63,853 nucleotides of DNA from QHCF01 sp003244275 (GTDB lineage Bacteria; Actinomycetota; Acidimicrobiia; Acidimicrobiales; QHCF01), in the NCBI GenBank assembly GCA_036806345.1, contig DAIROT010000007.1, forward strand, positions 1 through 63,853, in the 5' to 3' direction. Under the pieces are notes generated by a model. The model ran no database searches. It was given only the letters and a program-made list of their open reading frames with translations, and had not been told where the DNA came from. Numbering within the stretch: the first letter of the stretch is position 1; every line of letters starts with the position of its first letter. Made by a program: the position numbers and the translations under genes. This document shows, in pieces, positions 26,336-34,956 of the stretch.

Positions 26336-27004
26336 ATGAGCACCCCAGGTGTCGTCGTCTTTGACGTGAACGAGACCCTTTCCGACATGGCGGCGATGGC
26401 CAGGCGCTTCGTCGACGTCGGCGCGCCGGCGTGGGCGGCCAAGCTATGGTTCGCGTCGCTGCTGCGCGACGGGTTCGCCCTGACCGCGGCTGGCGCCACC
26501 GAGCGCTTCGCCGTCCTCGGCGCGGGCGCGCTGCGCAGCATCCTGTCCGGTGTGGAGCTTGCCACCGACATTGAGTCGGCGGTTCAGCATGTGATGGGTG
26601 GTTTCCTCTCCTTGGAGGTGCATCCCGACGTGCCCGACGGGGTGCGGGCCCTCGCCGCGAGCGGTGCCCGGCTCGTCACCCTTACCAACGGGTCCACCGA
26701 CGTCGCCGAGCGCCTTTTTACCACCGCCGGCATCCGCCAGCACTTCGAGCGCCTCCTGTCGGTCGACGACGCCGGCGTCTGGAAGCCAGCGTCGGGCGCC
26801 TACACGTACGCGGCACGGACCTGCTCGGCCGATCCCGCCGACATGCTCCTCGTCGCCGTGCACGCCTGGGACATCGACGGCGCGACGCGCGCCGGCATGC
26901 GCACCTGCTGGATCAACCGGCAAGACGAGTCCTATCCCGAGTACTTCCGCCCACCCGAGCATACGGTGACCTCCCTCCCTGAGCTCGCCCAGCTCGTCAG
27001 GTAG
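26336..27004 (+). CDS. HAD-superfamily hydrolase, haloacid dehalogenase type II
   Basis: 222 residues. Motif I VVFDVNETLSD with the nucleophile Asp, motif II TLTNGSTDVAE, motif III Lys in SVDDAGVWKPASGAYTYA and motif IV VAVHAWDIDGA fit L-2-haloacid dehalogenases (type II). True substrate uncertain; many such proteins act on phosphates. Codon style is richer in CG steps than its neighbours and it stands alone between an assembly gap and the rib genes, which hints at transfer or a doubtful join. Confidence 0.88.
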   Translation: MSTPGVVVFDVNETLSDMAAMARRFVDVGAPAWAAKLWFASLLRDGFALTAAGATERFAVLGAGALRSILSGVELATDIESAVQHVMGGFLSLEVHPDVPDGVRALAASGARLVTLTNGSTDVAERLFTTAGIRQHFERLLSVDDAGVWKPASGAYTYAARTCSADPADMLLVAVHAWDIDGATRAGMRTCWINRQDESYPEYFRPPEHTVTSLPELAQLVR

Positions 27005-27214
27005 CCGGCTGTGCCATCGGGCGGTCCGACCTGCGAGCCGCCTGTAGCAGCCCGGACTCCTCCACCAAGCGAGCCGTACGCCCGGCGGGATCAGCCGAAG
27101 CCCGGCACCGTAGCGCGAGATGTCCACGGTGGATCCCGCAGACAGGCCGAGCGCGTCTCAGCGGCTTGGGGACGACAATCCGTCCGATAGCATCGATGGT
27201 GACCTCGATGGAAA

Positions 27215-28384
27215 ATGGGCTACCGACCGTGTCCCAGCACCGGTTGCAAAGGCAAGATCACGGCTGACCAGGCGACCGACGCGGCCCTCATGGGACGGGC
27301 GATGGAGCTGGCGGCGATGGTCAGAGCAACCACATCCCCCAACCCTTGGGTTGGCGCGGTCGTGCTGGCATCCGATGGCCAACACTTCGAGGGTGCCACC
27401 TCGCCGCCGGGCGGTCCCCACGCCGAGATCGTCGGCCTCGCCGCGGCCGGGGCCCTGGCAAGGGGATCGACTCTCTACACCACGCTGGAGCCCTGCACCC
27501 ACACCGGGCGGACTCCTCCCTGTGTGGCGGCGATCATGGAGGCGGGCGTGGCTCGGGGGGTGGTCGGGGTGGAGGATCCTGACCCGATGGTGTCGGGCCG
27601 GGGTATTGACCAGCTGCGCCGAGCCAGTATCGAGGTCGAGGTGGGCGTCGGAGCCGACGCGATAGCCGCCCAGTTGGCGCCCTACCTGGAGCACCGCCGA
27701 ACGGGACGGCCCTGGGTGGTGCTCAAGTTGGCTGCCAGCCTCGACGGGCGCATCGCCGCTCCTGACGGCACCAGCCGCTGGCTCACCGGTGCAACGGCGA
27801 GGGCCGACGCCCATCGGCTCAGGTCCGAGAGCGACGCCGTGCTGGTGGGGGCGGGCACCGTCAGGGCAGACGACCCCGAACTGACCGTCCGATTCGCCCC
27901 CGCGAGCCCGGTCAGGGAGACCGACCGCCAGCCGATGCGGGTGGTGCTGGGACACGCCCCGGTTGGAGCACGCGTTCACCCGGCCCTGGAGATGCAGGGT
28001 GACCTCGGCGACGTCCTCGAACAACTTGGAGCCAAGGGCGTGGTGCAGCTCCTGGTTGAAGGGGGCGCCCGGGTGGCCCACGACTTCCATGCCGCCGGTC
28101 TGGTAAACCGCTATGTCGTGTACCTGGCCTCCGCCCTGTTCGGCGGAGACGACGGAGTGGCCATGTTCGCCGGCCCGGGCGCGCCGACACTTTCCGATCT
28201 CTGGCGGGGACGGCTGATCGGGCTCGAGCGCCTGGGTGACGACATCCGTGTCGAGCTGGCACCGGCGGGAGCCGGGCCAGTCGCTGCACCCGTGGCGTCC
28301 GCTGCACCCGTGGCGCCCGTGGCCCCAGTGGCACCCGTGGCCCCAGCGGTACCCGCTGGACCCGCAGGGCCGGACGGCAGCTGA
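27215..28384 (+). CDS. ribD: RibD, bifunctional deaminase/reductase of riboflavin synthesis
   Basis: Converts the RibA product by deamination and then side-chain reduction. N-terminal deaminase: TSPNPWVGAVVL, zinc motifs GGPHAEI and TLEPCTHTGRTPPC. C-terminal reductase: WVVLKLAASLDGRIAAPDG and LLVEGGARVAHDF. The last ~35 residues are a VAPVAPVAP low-complexity tail made by tandem duplication. ATG 27215 gives a ~25-residue leader; ATG 27290 is the alternative. No FMN riboswitch was recognised in the 210 bp upstream. Confidence 0.93.
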   Translation: MGYRPCPSTGCKGKITADQATDAALMGRAMELAAMVRATTSPNPWVGAVVLASDGQHFEGATSPPGGPHAEIVGLAAAGALARGSTLYTTLEPCTHTGRTPPCVAAIMEAGVARGVVGVEDPDPMVSGRGIDQLRRASIEVEVGVGADAIAAQLAPYLEHRRTGRPWVVLKLAASLDGRIAAPDGTSRWLTGATARADAHRLRSESDAVLVGAGTVRADDPELTVRFAPASPVRETDRQPMRVVLGHAPVGARVHPALEMQGDLGDVLEQLGAKGVVQLLVEGGARVAHDFHAAGLVNRYVVYLASALFGGDDGVAMFAGPGAPTLSDLWRGRLIGLERLGDDIRVELAPAGAGPVAAPVASAAPVAPVAPVAPVAPAVPAGPAGPDGS

Positions 28385-28386
28385 CC

Positions 28387-28962
28387 GTGTTCACCGGCAT
28401 CATCGAGGAGCTGGGCTACCTCCGCAGCCGTCAGGGCGGTCGCCTAACCTTCGACGCGCCGCGCATCCTGGCCCAAGGGGACACCGCCCTCGGGGACTCG
28501 ATCGCCGTCAACGGCTGCTGCCTTACGGTGGTTGGAGCAGGTGGCGGCTGGTGGGAGGCTGACGTGGTGGAGGAGACGATGTCCTGCACCAACCTGGCCG
28601 CTCTCCGACCCGGTGACTCGGTGAATCTCGAGCGGCCCCTCCGCCTGGCCGACCGCCTGGGCGGCCACCTCGTCCAGGGCCACGTGGACGCCCTTGGTAC
28701 GGTCGAGCGGCCGGCCCCCGACCTGGTGGTGTCCGCCCCGGCCAGGGTGATGCGCTACGTGATCGAAAAGGGCTCCATTACTGTCGACGGCGTGAGCCTC
28801 ACCGTGACCCAGGCCGGCGACGACCGTTTCGCAGTGGCGGTCATCCCCCACACCGCGGCGGTAACCACCCTGGGCCGTCGCGCCGCCGGGGCCGGCGTCA
28901 ACCTGGAGGCGGACATGGTAGCCAAGTACGTCGAGCGACTCGCCGGACGACATGAGGTCTGA
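28387..28962 (+). CDS. ribE: Riboflavin synthase alpha chain
   Basis: Dismutates two lumazines to riboflavin. Two internal lumazine-binding repeats: MFTGIIEELGYL ... VNGCCLTVV and GGHLVQGHVDALG ... ITVDGVSLTV. 191 residues, GTG start two bases after the ribD stop. Confidence 0.95.
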   Translation: MFTGIIEELGYLRSRQGGRLTFDAPRILAQGDTALGDSIAVNGCCLTVVGAGGGWWEADVVEETMSCTNLAALRPGDSVNLERPLRLADRLGGHLVQGHVDALGTVERPAPDLVVSAPARVMRYVIEKGSITVDGVSLTVTQAGDDRFAVAVIPHTAAVTTLGRRAAGAGVNLEADMVAKYVERLAGRHEV

Positions 28963-28965
28963 GCC

Positions 28966-30186
28966 ATGCCGCTAGCGCCCATCGAGGAGGCCATCACCGC
29001 CTTTGGGCGGGGCGACATGGTGGTGGTGGTCGACGACGAGGATCGGGAGAACGAGGGCGACCTCATCATGGCGGCCGAGTTCGCCACCTCCGAGAAGCTG
29101 GCATTCTTCCTGGCCCACACCTCCGGGGTCATCTGCGTGCCGATGCTGGCCGACCGCCTGGACGACCTCGACCTGCCCCCCATGGTCATCTCCAACACCG
29201 AGTCGCAGCGCACCGCCTTTACCGTCAGCGTCGACTACCGCCACGGGACGACCACCGGCATCTCGGCAGCCGACCGGTCGGCGACCATCGCTGCCCTGAT
29301 CGACCCGGTCACCAAACCCGGCGACCTGGCCCGCCCGGGCCACGTGTTCCCGCTGCGCTACCGCACCGGTGGTGTGCTCAAGAGAGCCGGTCACACCGAG
29401 GCGGCCGTGGATCTGGCCAAGGCGGCCGGCCTGTACCCGGCGGGTGTGCTCTGTGAGGTGGTCAACGAGGACAAGACCGGCATGGCACGCCTGCCCGAGC
29501 TGGAAGCATTTGCCGCCTGCCACGGGCTCGCCATCATCACCATCGCCGCCCTGGTCCGCTATCGCCGGCAAAAGGATCGACTGGTCCGGCGCATCGCCGA
29601 GGCCCGCATCCCGACGATCCACGGCGACTTCGACTGCTACGCCTACGAGTCGGTGCTGGACGGCGAGACGCACGTGGCCATGGTCAGGGGAGCGGTTCAG
29701 GGCGAGGACAACGTATTGGTGAGGGTGCACAGCGAGTGCCTCACCGGGGATGCCCTGGGGTCTCTGCGCTGCGACTGCGGCAGCCAGCTGGAGGCGGCCC
29801 TGCGCCTGGTGGCTGCGGCCGACATGGGTGTGGTGGTGTACCTGCGGGGCCACGAGGGCCGGGGCATTGGCCTGGGCCACAAGCTGCGGGCCTACAGCCT
29901 CCAGGAGGAAGGCCGCGACACGGTGGACGCCAATGTGGACCTGGGGCTGCCGGTGGACAACCGGGAGTACGGCATCGGCGCCCAGATACTGGTGGACCTG
30001 GGGATCACCACCATGCGCCTGCTGACCAACAACCCGTCCAAGTACGGGGGCCTGGAAGGCTTCGGCCTGGACATCGTCGAGCGGGTCCCCCTGGAGTCGG
30101 TTCCCAACCCGGAGAACATCAAGTACCTGCGGACCAAGAGGGAGCGGATGGGCCACCTGCTGAAGGGGCTCGACGATGTCCTCTGA
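28966..30186 (+). CDS. ribBA: RibBA, DHBP synthase / GTP cyclohydrolase II
   Basis: Both entry enzymes of riboflavin synthesis in one protein. N-terminal DHBP synthase: VDDEDRENEGDLIMAAEF, HTSGVICVPM, YRHGTTTGISAADRSATI and HTEAAVDLAKAAG. C-terminal GTP cyclohydrolase II: VRVHSECLTGDALGSLRCDCG with the three zinc cysteines, then GHEGRGIGL and LTNNPSKYGGL. 406 residues, ATG start. Its end overlaps ribH by 11 nt. Confidence 0.96.
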   Translation: MPLAPIEEAITAFGRGDMVVVVDDEDRENEGDLIMAAEFATSEKLAFFLAHTSGVICVPMLADRLDDLDLPPMVISNTESQRTAFTVSVDYRHGTTTGISAADRSATIAALIDPVTKPGDLARPGHVFPLRYRTGGVLKRAGHTEAAVDLAKAAGLYPAGVLCEVVNEDKTGMARLPELEAFAACHGLAIITIAALVRYRRQKDRLVRRIAEARIPTIHGDFDCYAYESVLDGETHVAMVRGAVQGEDNVLVRVHSECLTGDALGSLRCDCGSQLEAALRLVAAADMGVVVYLRGHEGRGIGLGHKLRAYSLQEEGRDTVDANVDLGLPVDNREYGIGAQILVDLGITTMRLLTNNPSKYGGLEGFGLDIVERVPLESVPNPENIKYLRTKRERMGHLLKGLDDVL

Positions 30187-30781
30187 CCCGGCCAGCCAGC
30201 ACCGACCCAGCGCCTCGGCCATCCCGGCCGGGGCCACCTACCTGGGTCAGCCGCGGGGAGAGGGATTGCGGGTGGCCCTGGCCTGCAGCCGGTTCAATGG
30301 GGCGATCACCGAGCGCCTGCTGACCGGGGCATGGGACGGTCTGATCGGCCACGGCGTCGACCGGGCATCGGTCACGGTGGCCTGGGCGCCGGGGGCCTTC
30401 GAGCTCCCACTGGTGGCCGCCCGGCTGGCGGGGTCGGGCCAGGTGGATGCGGTGGTGTGCCTGGGTGCGGTCATCCGGGGCGCCACCGGCCATTACGACC
30501 AGGTGGCCGGCCAGTGCGCGGCGGGCATCCAGCGGGCTCAGCTCGACGCCGGTGTCCCGGTGATCCTTGGTGTCCTCACCACCGACACGCTGGATCAGGC
30601 CCTGGAGCGCTCCGCCACCGAGGGGGTCACCGAGGGGACCGACAAGAGGGCCAACAAGGGGTTCGAGGCTGCACTGGCGGCCATCGAGATGGCCGACCTC
30701 CTGCGCCAGCTCCCGGCGCCAGGCGTCCCGGCGGCGGCAGGTCTCCCGCAGGCAGAGCGCTCGTCGACCGCGGTCCGCTAG
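30176..30781 (+). CDS. ribH: Lumazine synthase
   Basis: Condenses the RibD and RibB products to lumazine. Core motifs ALACSRFNGAITERLL, WAPGAFELPLVA, LGAVIRGATGHYD, GVLTTDTLDQALER and NKGFEAALAAIEM. At 201 residues it is longer than the usual ~155, with ~30 extra residues N-terminally and ~25 Pro/Ala-rich residues C-terminally. ATG lies inside ribBA. Confidence 0.95.
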   Translation: MSSDPASQHRPSASAIPAGATYLGQPRGEGLRVALACSRFNGAITERLLTGAWDGLIGHGVDRASVTVAWAPGAFELPLVAARLAGSGQVDAVVCLGAVIRGATGHYDQVAGQCAAGIQRAQLDAGVPVILGVLTTDTLDQALERSATEGVTEGTDKRANKGFEAALAAIEMADLLRQLPAPGVPAAAGLPQAERSSTAVR

Positions 30782-31656
30782 TGCTGCGCCTGGTCCTGCC
30801 CAAGGGGTCGCTGGAGCGGGCCACCATGGAGCTGTTCGCGGCCGCCGATCTGGCGGTCGAGCGCAGCTCGGCGGTCGACTACCGGGCGTCGGTGGACGAT
30901 CCTCGCATCGAGGACGTCCACATCCTGCGGCCGCAGGAGATCCCCCGCTACGTGGCCGACGGCCTGTTCGACCTGGGCGTCACCGGCAGGGACTGGATCG
31001 AGGAGACTGGCGCCGAGGTGTTCTCGCTCGGGCCCCTCAGCTACTCCAGGGCCAGCGCCCGGCCGGTCCGGGTCGTCTTGGCGGTGGCCGCTGACTCGCC
31101 GGTGCGGTCGGCCTCCGATCTGACCAAGGGCGCCCGGGTGGCAACCGAGTATCCGGAGCTGACCAGGCGATTCCTGGCCGAGCGGGGAGTGGAGGCCGAT
31201 GTGCGCCTGTCCTACGGCGCCACCGAGGCCAAGGTGCCCGAGATCGCCGACGCCATAGTGGAGATCACCGAGACGGGCAACGCCCTGCGGGCCGCCGGAC
31301 TGCGCATCGTGGACACCCTCCTGGTCTCCCACACCGAGCTGGTAGCCAATCCGGCAGCGGCCGCCGATCCGTCCAAGCGCCACGCCATGGCCCAGATCCA
31401 GACGCTGTTGGAAGGGGCGCTGGACGCCAGGAGCAAGGTCCTGGTCATGCTCAACGTGGGGGCCGGTGATCTCGATGCGGTTGTCGCCCAGCTGCCGTCC
31501 ATGAAGGCACCTACCGTGGCCAAGCTCTTCGGCCAGGACGGCTACGCGGTTACCACGGTGGTGCCCAAGGCCATCATCAACACTTTGATCCCAGCCCTCA
31601 AGGACAGCGGGGCCAGCGACATCTTGGAGCTGGCCCTGTCCAAGATCGTCCATTGA
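30781..31656 (+). CDS. hisG: ATP phosphoribosyltransferase, long form
   Basis: First step of histidine synthesis. 291 residues, GTG start overlapping the ribH stop by one base. LRLVLPKGSLERATMELF, the DLGVTGRDWIEE segment, ATEYPELTRRFL and the regulatory C-terminal ACT-like domain (VLVMLNVGAGDLDAV ... APTVAKLFGQDGYAV) mark the hexameric, HisZ-independent form. No other his gene is in the window except a possible histidinol phosphatase at 49.4 kb. Confidence 0.95.
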   Translation: MLRLVLPKGSLERATMELFAAADLAVERSSAVDYRASVDDPRIEDVHILRPQEIPRYVADGLFDLGVTGRDWIEETGAEVFSLGPLSYSRASARPVRVVLAVAADSPVRSASDLTKGARVATEYPELTRRFLAERGVEADVRLSYGATEAKVPEIADAIVEITETGNALRAAGLRIVDTLLVSHTELVANPAAAADPSKRHAMAQIQTLLEGALDARSKVLVMLNVGAGDLDAVVAQLPSMKAPTVAKLFGQDGYAVTTVVPKAIINTLIPALKDSGASDILELALSKIVH

Positions 31657-31706
31657 CCCGAGTCCATTGACCCGAGTCCAGTGACCCGAGTCCAGTGACC
31701 CGAGTC
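31651..31706. repeat. 14-bp tandem repeat (4 copies) spanning the hisG stop
   Basis: Units CATTGACCCGAGTC at 31651 and 31665 and CAGTGACCCGAGTC at 31679 and 31693. The first holds the hisG TGA. Because 14 is not divisible by three, the TGAs at 31654, 31668 and 31682 fall in three different frames. The block ends three bases before the next GTG start. Confidence 0.95.
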
Positions 31707-31708
31707 AC

Positions 31709-31963
31709 GTGACCGGAGAGCCGAGCCTGGAAGGAGGCCAGGGCACGGTCGTGGAGTTCGACTATGAGCGGGGCCTGGGCACGCTGCTGGCCGACGACGG
31801 TCGCCGCCTCGGCTTCCACTGCACGGCCGTGGCTGACGGCAGCCGGCTGGTGGAGGCGGGCACCAGGGTGACCTTCGAGGTCATGGCCGGTCGCCGGGGA
31901 CGCTGGGAGGCAACCGCCATCCGTCCCTCGGGGGTCGGGCCCTCACCCTCCTCGCCGACCTGA
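31709..31963 (+). CDS. Cold-shock-domain-like small protein
   Basis: 84 residues with a divergent OB/cold-shock pattern: GQGTVVEFDYERGLGTLLADDG, GFHCTAV and GTRVTFEVMAGRRGRWEATAI. The RNP1 aromatic motif (KGFGFI in CspA) is replaced by RGLGTL, so nucleic-acid binding may be weak. GTG start right after the hisG-end repeat. Convergent with the DUF1844 gene. Confidence 0.7.
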   Translation: MTGEPSLEGGQGTVVEFDYERGLGTLLADDGRRLGFHCTAVADGSRLVEAGTRVTFEVMAGRRGRWEATAIRPSGVGPSPSSPT

Positions 31964-31976
31964 GCCTCTGCGAAAA

Positions 31977-32513
31977 TTAGCTCCCTGCGGACTCTCGTCC
32001 CCCGCCCTCTCCCGTCTCGCCCCCCCCGGCTGGGGCCCCCGCGCCTGCTCCGATCTGGACGAAGGCCAGTCTGAGCTGGGTCAGGCCGTCTCGCAGCGAT
32101 TCCTCTTGGTCGCCCAGCCGGGAGCCAACCCCCTCCAGTACCGCGGCCAGGGCGTCGATGGACAAGCGGGCCCGGTCCATCTGGGGAGGGTCGAAGGAGA
32201 GGTAGAGGGCGCCCAGCTCGAACAGCCCGTAGGCATGGTTGGCGATCATTACCTCGGCGGGCGTGTTGGCCAGTTGAGCCCGAAGCTCGGCCATCTCAAC
32301 CTCGGCCATCTGAGCCTCGGTCCTCTCGGTCTCGGTCGGGGGCCGGCCCGGGCCACCTGCCCCAGAGGGCCCGGGCGGGCCGCCCTCACCGCCACCGGGG
32401 TGCGGCGGGCGTGAGGAAGGCGTCGCTCCCGTTGGCTGGCCGGGCTGATTGGGGGTCTCTTGGCGGACAGGCCGTATAGGCCGCTCACCACTCGGGGTCC
32501 ACAGCGTGCTCAT
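31977..32513 (-). CDS. DUF1844 domain protein
   Basis: Unknown function; conserved near infC in Actinobacteria. 178 residues from ATG 32513. The first ~80 residues are Pro/Gly-rich with a repeated MAEVEMAE element; the DUF1844 core is TPAEVMIANHAYGLFELGAL, YLSFDPPQMDRARLSIDALA and LRDGLTQLRLAFVQI. The tail is Gly-rich. Divergent from infC. Confidence 0.82.
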   Translation of the reverse strand: MSTLWTPSGERPIRPVRQETPNQPGQPTGATPSSRPPHPGGGEGGPPGPSGAGGPGRPPTETERTEAQMAEVEMAELRAQLANTPAEVMIANHAYGLFELGALYLSFDPPQMDRARLSIDALAAVLEGVGSRLGDQEESLRDGLTQLRLAFVQIGAGAGAPAGGGETGEGGGRESAGS

Positions 32514-32647
32514 GGCCTGATAGCGTAGAGGCGCATATCGACACAGGGAGCGGGGCCGGTTCGATCGAGTCCCCACCAGGCCAAGACTGGGTTGCTTGCC
32601 AGAGTTGTGCCTGGTCGCTTATCAGGCGGGTTCGCTTTCTGGATGGG

Positions 32648-32664
32648 CTCTGAGGCACTCAGAG
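32648..32664 (+). promoter_or_regulatory. Stem-loop in the infC leader
   Basis: CTCTGAG, loop GCA, CTCAGAG: perfect 7-bp arms, ending 13 bases before the AGGAG ribosome site of infC (32678-32682). Position suggests a role in translational control together with the ATA start codon; this is inference. Confidence 0.5.
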
Positions 32665-32691
32665 GCCATACTACGACAGGAGTGATGCCGC

Positions 32692-33495
32692 ATAGCCGCC
32701 GCACCTACCACCAACGAGCCCAGGATCAATGACCGGATACGGGCGCGCGAAGTCCGCCTGATAGACGACGAAGGTGCCCAGTTGGGCATCAAGACCCTGC
32801 CGGACGCGATCCGGATTGCTCGGGAGGCCGACTTGGATCTCGTCGAGGTGGCCCCCCAGGCCGCTCCGCCGGTGTGTCGGATCATGGACTATGGCAAATT
32901 CAAGTTCGACGAGGCCCAGCGGGCCAAGGAGTCGCGGCGCAAGACCACCAATGTCACGGTGAAGGAGATGAAGTACCGGCCCAAGATTGGCGTCGGGGAC
33001 TTCGACACCAAGACGCGACAGGTTGCCCGATTCCTGAGTGAGGGGCACAAGGTCAAGGTGACCATCATGTTCCGGGGAAGGGAAGTCTTCTATCCTGAGT
33101 TGGGCAAGCGGATTCTCGACCGGATCGCCGAGCAGGTGGACGCCTCGGCCAAGGTGGAGGCGGTTCCCCGCTTGGACGGGCGCAACATGACCATGGTGCT
33201 GGCTCCTGACAAGCGGGCCCAGCAGGCGGCTGCGGCCAAGGCTCCAGCCAATGGCAAGGCTCGTCCGACAGACGGGCCCGAGAGCATGGCCCGTCCGACA
33301 GACGGGCCCGAGATAGAGGCAAGGGTGGTCGTGCCGCCCGCCGAGGCCTCCACCGACAGGGACTCCACCGACAGGGACTCCACCGACAGTGCAGTGATCA
33401 CCGAGGAAGGCCCAGCCGATGCCCAAGATGAAGACCGACAAGGGAGCAGCCAAGCGCTTCAAAGTCACGGGGACGGGACGAATCCGTCGCCGTAA
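32692..33495 (+). CDS. infC: Translation initiation factor IF-3, ATA start, long C-terminal tail
   Basis: Monitors start-codon choice on the 30S subunit. The N-domain reads NEPRINDRIRAREVRLIDDEGAQLGI and the core MDYGKFKFDEAQRAKESRR, IMFRGREVF and DGRNMTMVLAP. The frame closes upstream at TGA 32683, and no ATG, GTG or TTG occurs before residue ~30, inside the conserved domain. The only sensible start is ATA 32692, nine bases after AGGAG. After the conserved end near residue 186 a ~80-residue acidic tail with RPTDGPE and DSTDR repeats runs 77 nt into rpmI. Confidence 0.92.
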   Translation: MAAAPTTNEPRINDRIRAREVRLIDDEGAQLGIKTLPDAIRIAREADLDLVEVAPQAAPPVCRIMDYGKFKFDEAQRAKESRRKTTNVTVKEMKYRPKIGVGDFDTKTRQVARFLSEGHKVKVTIMFRGREVFYPELGKRILDRIAEQVDASAKVEAVPRLDGRNMTMVLAPDKRAQQAAAAKAPANGKARPTDGPESMARPTDGPEIEARVVVPPAEASTDRDSTDRDSTDSAVITEEGPADAQDEDRQGSSQALQSHGDGTNPSP

Positions 33496-33613
33496 GGCAT
33501 TTCGCTCCCACCTGCTGGAGAAGAAGTCGAGCACCCGAACTCGCCGACTGGGCCGGGAGACAGATGTCTCTGCCGCCGACACCCGCCAGATCAAGCGCCT
33601 GCTCGGCCTCTGA
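33419..33613 (+). CDS. rpmI: 50S ribosomal protein L35
   Basis: 64 residues, basic: MPKMKTDKGAAKRFKVTGTG, RRRKAFRSHLLEKKSS. ATG lies 77 nt inside the infC frame, with GAGGAAGG upstream, so the IF-3 tail is read through the L35 translation start. Part of infC-rpmI-rplT. Confidence 0.95.
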   Translation: MPKMKTDKGAAKRFKVTGTGRIRRRKAFRSHLLEKKSSTRTRRLGRETDVSAADTRQIKRLLGL

Positions 33614-33673
33614 CGGCTCCGGCCTCCAAGGGTTCGCCCTGACAAATATGCTCTAACAAGAAGGGAACATCTC

Positions 33674-34066
33674 ATGGCCAGGGTCAAGCGCTCGGTCCAC
33701 AGCAAGAAGCACCGCCGGGCAGTACTGGAGAAGGCCCAGGGCTATTACGGCAACAAGAGCCGCAGCTTTCGCTCGGCCAACGAGCAGGTCATGCGGTCCA
33801 TGCAGTACGCCTATCGCGATCGGCGAGCGCGCAAGGGCGACTTTCGCCGGCTATGGATCCAGCGCATCAATGCCGCCGCCCGCCTGAACGGGATGAGTTA
33901 CAGCCGCTTGATCGCCGGTCTGCACCAGGCCGGGGTGGAGGTGGACCGCAAGGTCCTGGCCGACCTGGCCGTGACCGATCCCACCGCCTTTGCGGCGCTG
34001 GTCCGGGTAGCCGGTGCCCAGCACGATGCCGGCCGGGTTGGAGAGCCCGTCGAGGAGGCGGGCTGA
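33674..34066 (+). CDS. rplT: 50S ribosomal protein L20
   Basis: Early assembly protein of the large subunit. ARVKRSVHSKKHRRAVLEKA, GYYGNKSRSFRSANEQVM, RRLWIQRINAAARLNGMSYS. 130 residues. ATG follows AAGAAGGGAA. Its TGA forms CTGA with the proposed trmH start, and its last codons supply GAGGAGG as that gene's ribosome site. Confidence 0.96.
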   Translation: MARVKRSVHSKKHRRAVLEKAQGYYGNKSRSFRSANEQVMRSMQYAYRDRRARKGDFRRLWIQRINAAARLNGMSYSRLIAGLHQAGVEVDRKVLADLAVTDPTAFAALVRVAGAQHDAGRVGEPVEEAG

Positions 34067-34956
34067 GCCAGACGCTCCTGGGTCGCCGCCATCAGCGGGT
34101 CCAACGACTTCGCCGGTTGGTGAGGCGGCGTAACCTACGCCAAGGGGAACGGGTGTTCGTGGTCGAAGGAGCCAAGGTGATCTCTGCCGCCCTGGACGCC
34201 GGGGCGCCGGTGGAGGGTCTCTACTGCGCTCCCCAGGTGGAATCGAATCCGGCCGCCTCCCGGGTTGTCGAGCGGGCCAGCGGGATTGGGGTGCGCATCC
34301 ACCACCTGGCCACCGGTGTCATGGAGCACCTGGCCGACACGGTCACTCCCCAGCCGGTGGTGGCCGTGGTGGGCTTCGTGGATGTGGTCATGGACGCTCT
34401 CTTTCCAGGAGACGGCTCTTCCCCAGGAACTGGGGCCGAGGCCAGCCTGATGGTGGTGTGCGTGGACGTGAGGGACCCGGGCAACGCCGGCACGATCCTG
34501 CGCAGCGCCGAGGCGGCCGGGGCCGGCGGACTTGTCTTTTGCGACGGGTCGGTCGATGTGTACAACCCCAAGACGGTTCGGGCGTCGGCCGGCAGCCTCT
34601 TCTACGTGCCGGTGGTGGCGGGAGGAGATGCACAGACCGTCCTGGAACAGATCGGGGGATGGGGACTGCGCCGGCTGGGGGCGGTCGCCGGTCGGGGCCA
34701 GGATCCCACTCTGGTCGACCTGGTGGCGCCGGTGGCCCTGGTGCTCGGCAACGAGGCCCTCGGCCTGCCCGATTCGGTCGAGCCGTTCCTGGACGGCCGG
34801 CTCAGCATTCCCATGGCCGGGCGGGTGGAGTCCCTCAACGTAGGGATGGCGGCAGCTGTCCTGTGCTTCGAGGCGGCCCGCCAGCGACGAGCCAGCTCTG
34901 CCCTACTCTCCCCCGCGCCGGCGGCACCGGCCCAGGATCGGGCTGATGGCGTCTGA
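34063..34956 (+). CDS. TrmH/SpoU family rRNA methyltransferase, probable CTG start
   Basis: 2'-O-ribose methyltransferase of the TsnR-like group found after rplT. N-terminal substrate-binding domain (RVFVVEGAKVISAALDAG) and SPOUT domain: VRDPGNAGTILRSAEAAGA, NPKTVRASAGSLFYVPVV, LVLGNEALGLP and SIPMAGRVESLNVGMAAAV. CTG 34063 overlaps the rplT stop and has GAGGAGG six bases upstream; TTG 34117 or GTG 34120 would drop the basic helix QRVQRLRRLV that normally precedes the domain. About 297 residues. Confidence 0.9.
   Translation: MSQTLLGRRHQRVQRLRRLVRRRNLRQGERVFVVEGAKVISAALDAGAPVEGLYCAPQVESNPAASRVVERASGIGVRIHHLATGVMEHLADTVTPQPVVAVVGFVDVVMDALFPGDGSSPGTGAEASLMVVCVDVRDPGNAGTILRSAEAAGAGGLVFCDGSVDVYNPKTVRASAGSLFYVPVVAGGDAQTVLEQIGGWGLRRLGAVAGRGQDPTLVDLVAPVALVLGNEALGLPDSVEPFLDGRLSIPMAGRVESLNVGMAAAVLCFEAARQRRASSALLSPAPAAPAQDRADGV

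Noticed and set aside
27005..27214. FMN riboswitch before ribD
   Set aside because: The 210-bp leader lacks the conserved RFN-element segments; only unstructured GC-rich sequence was seen.
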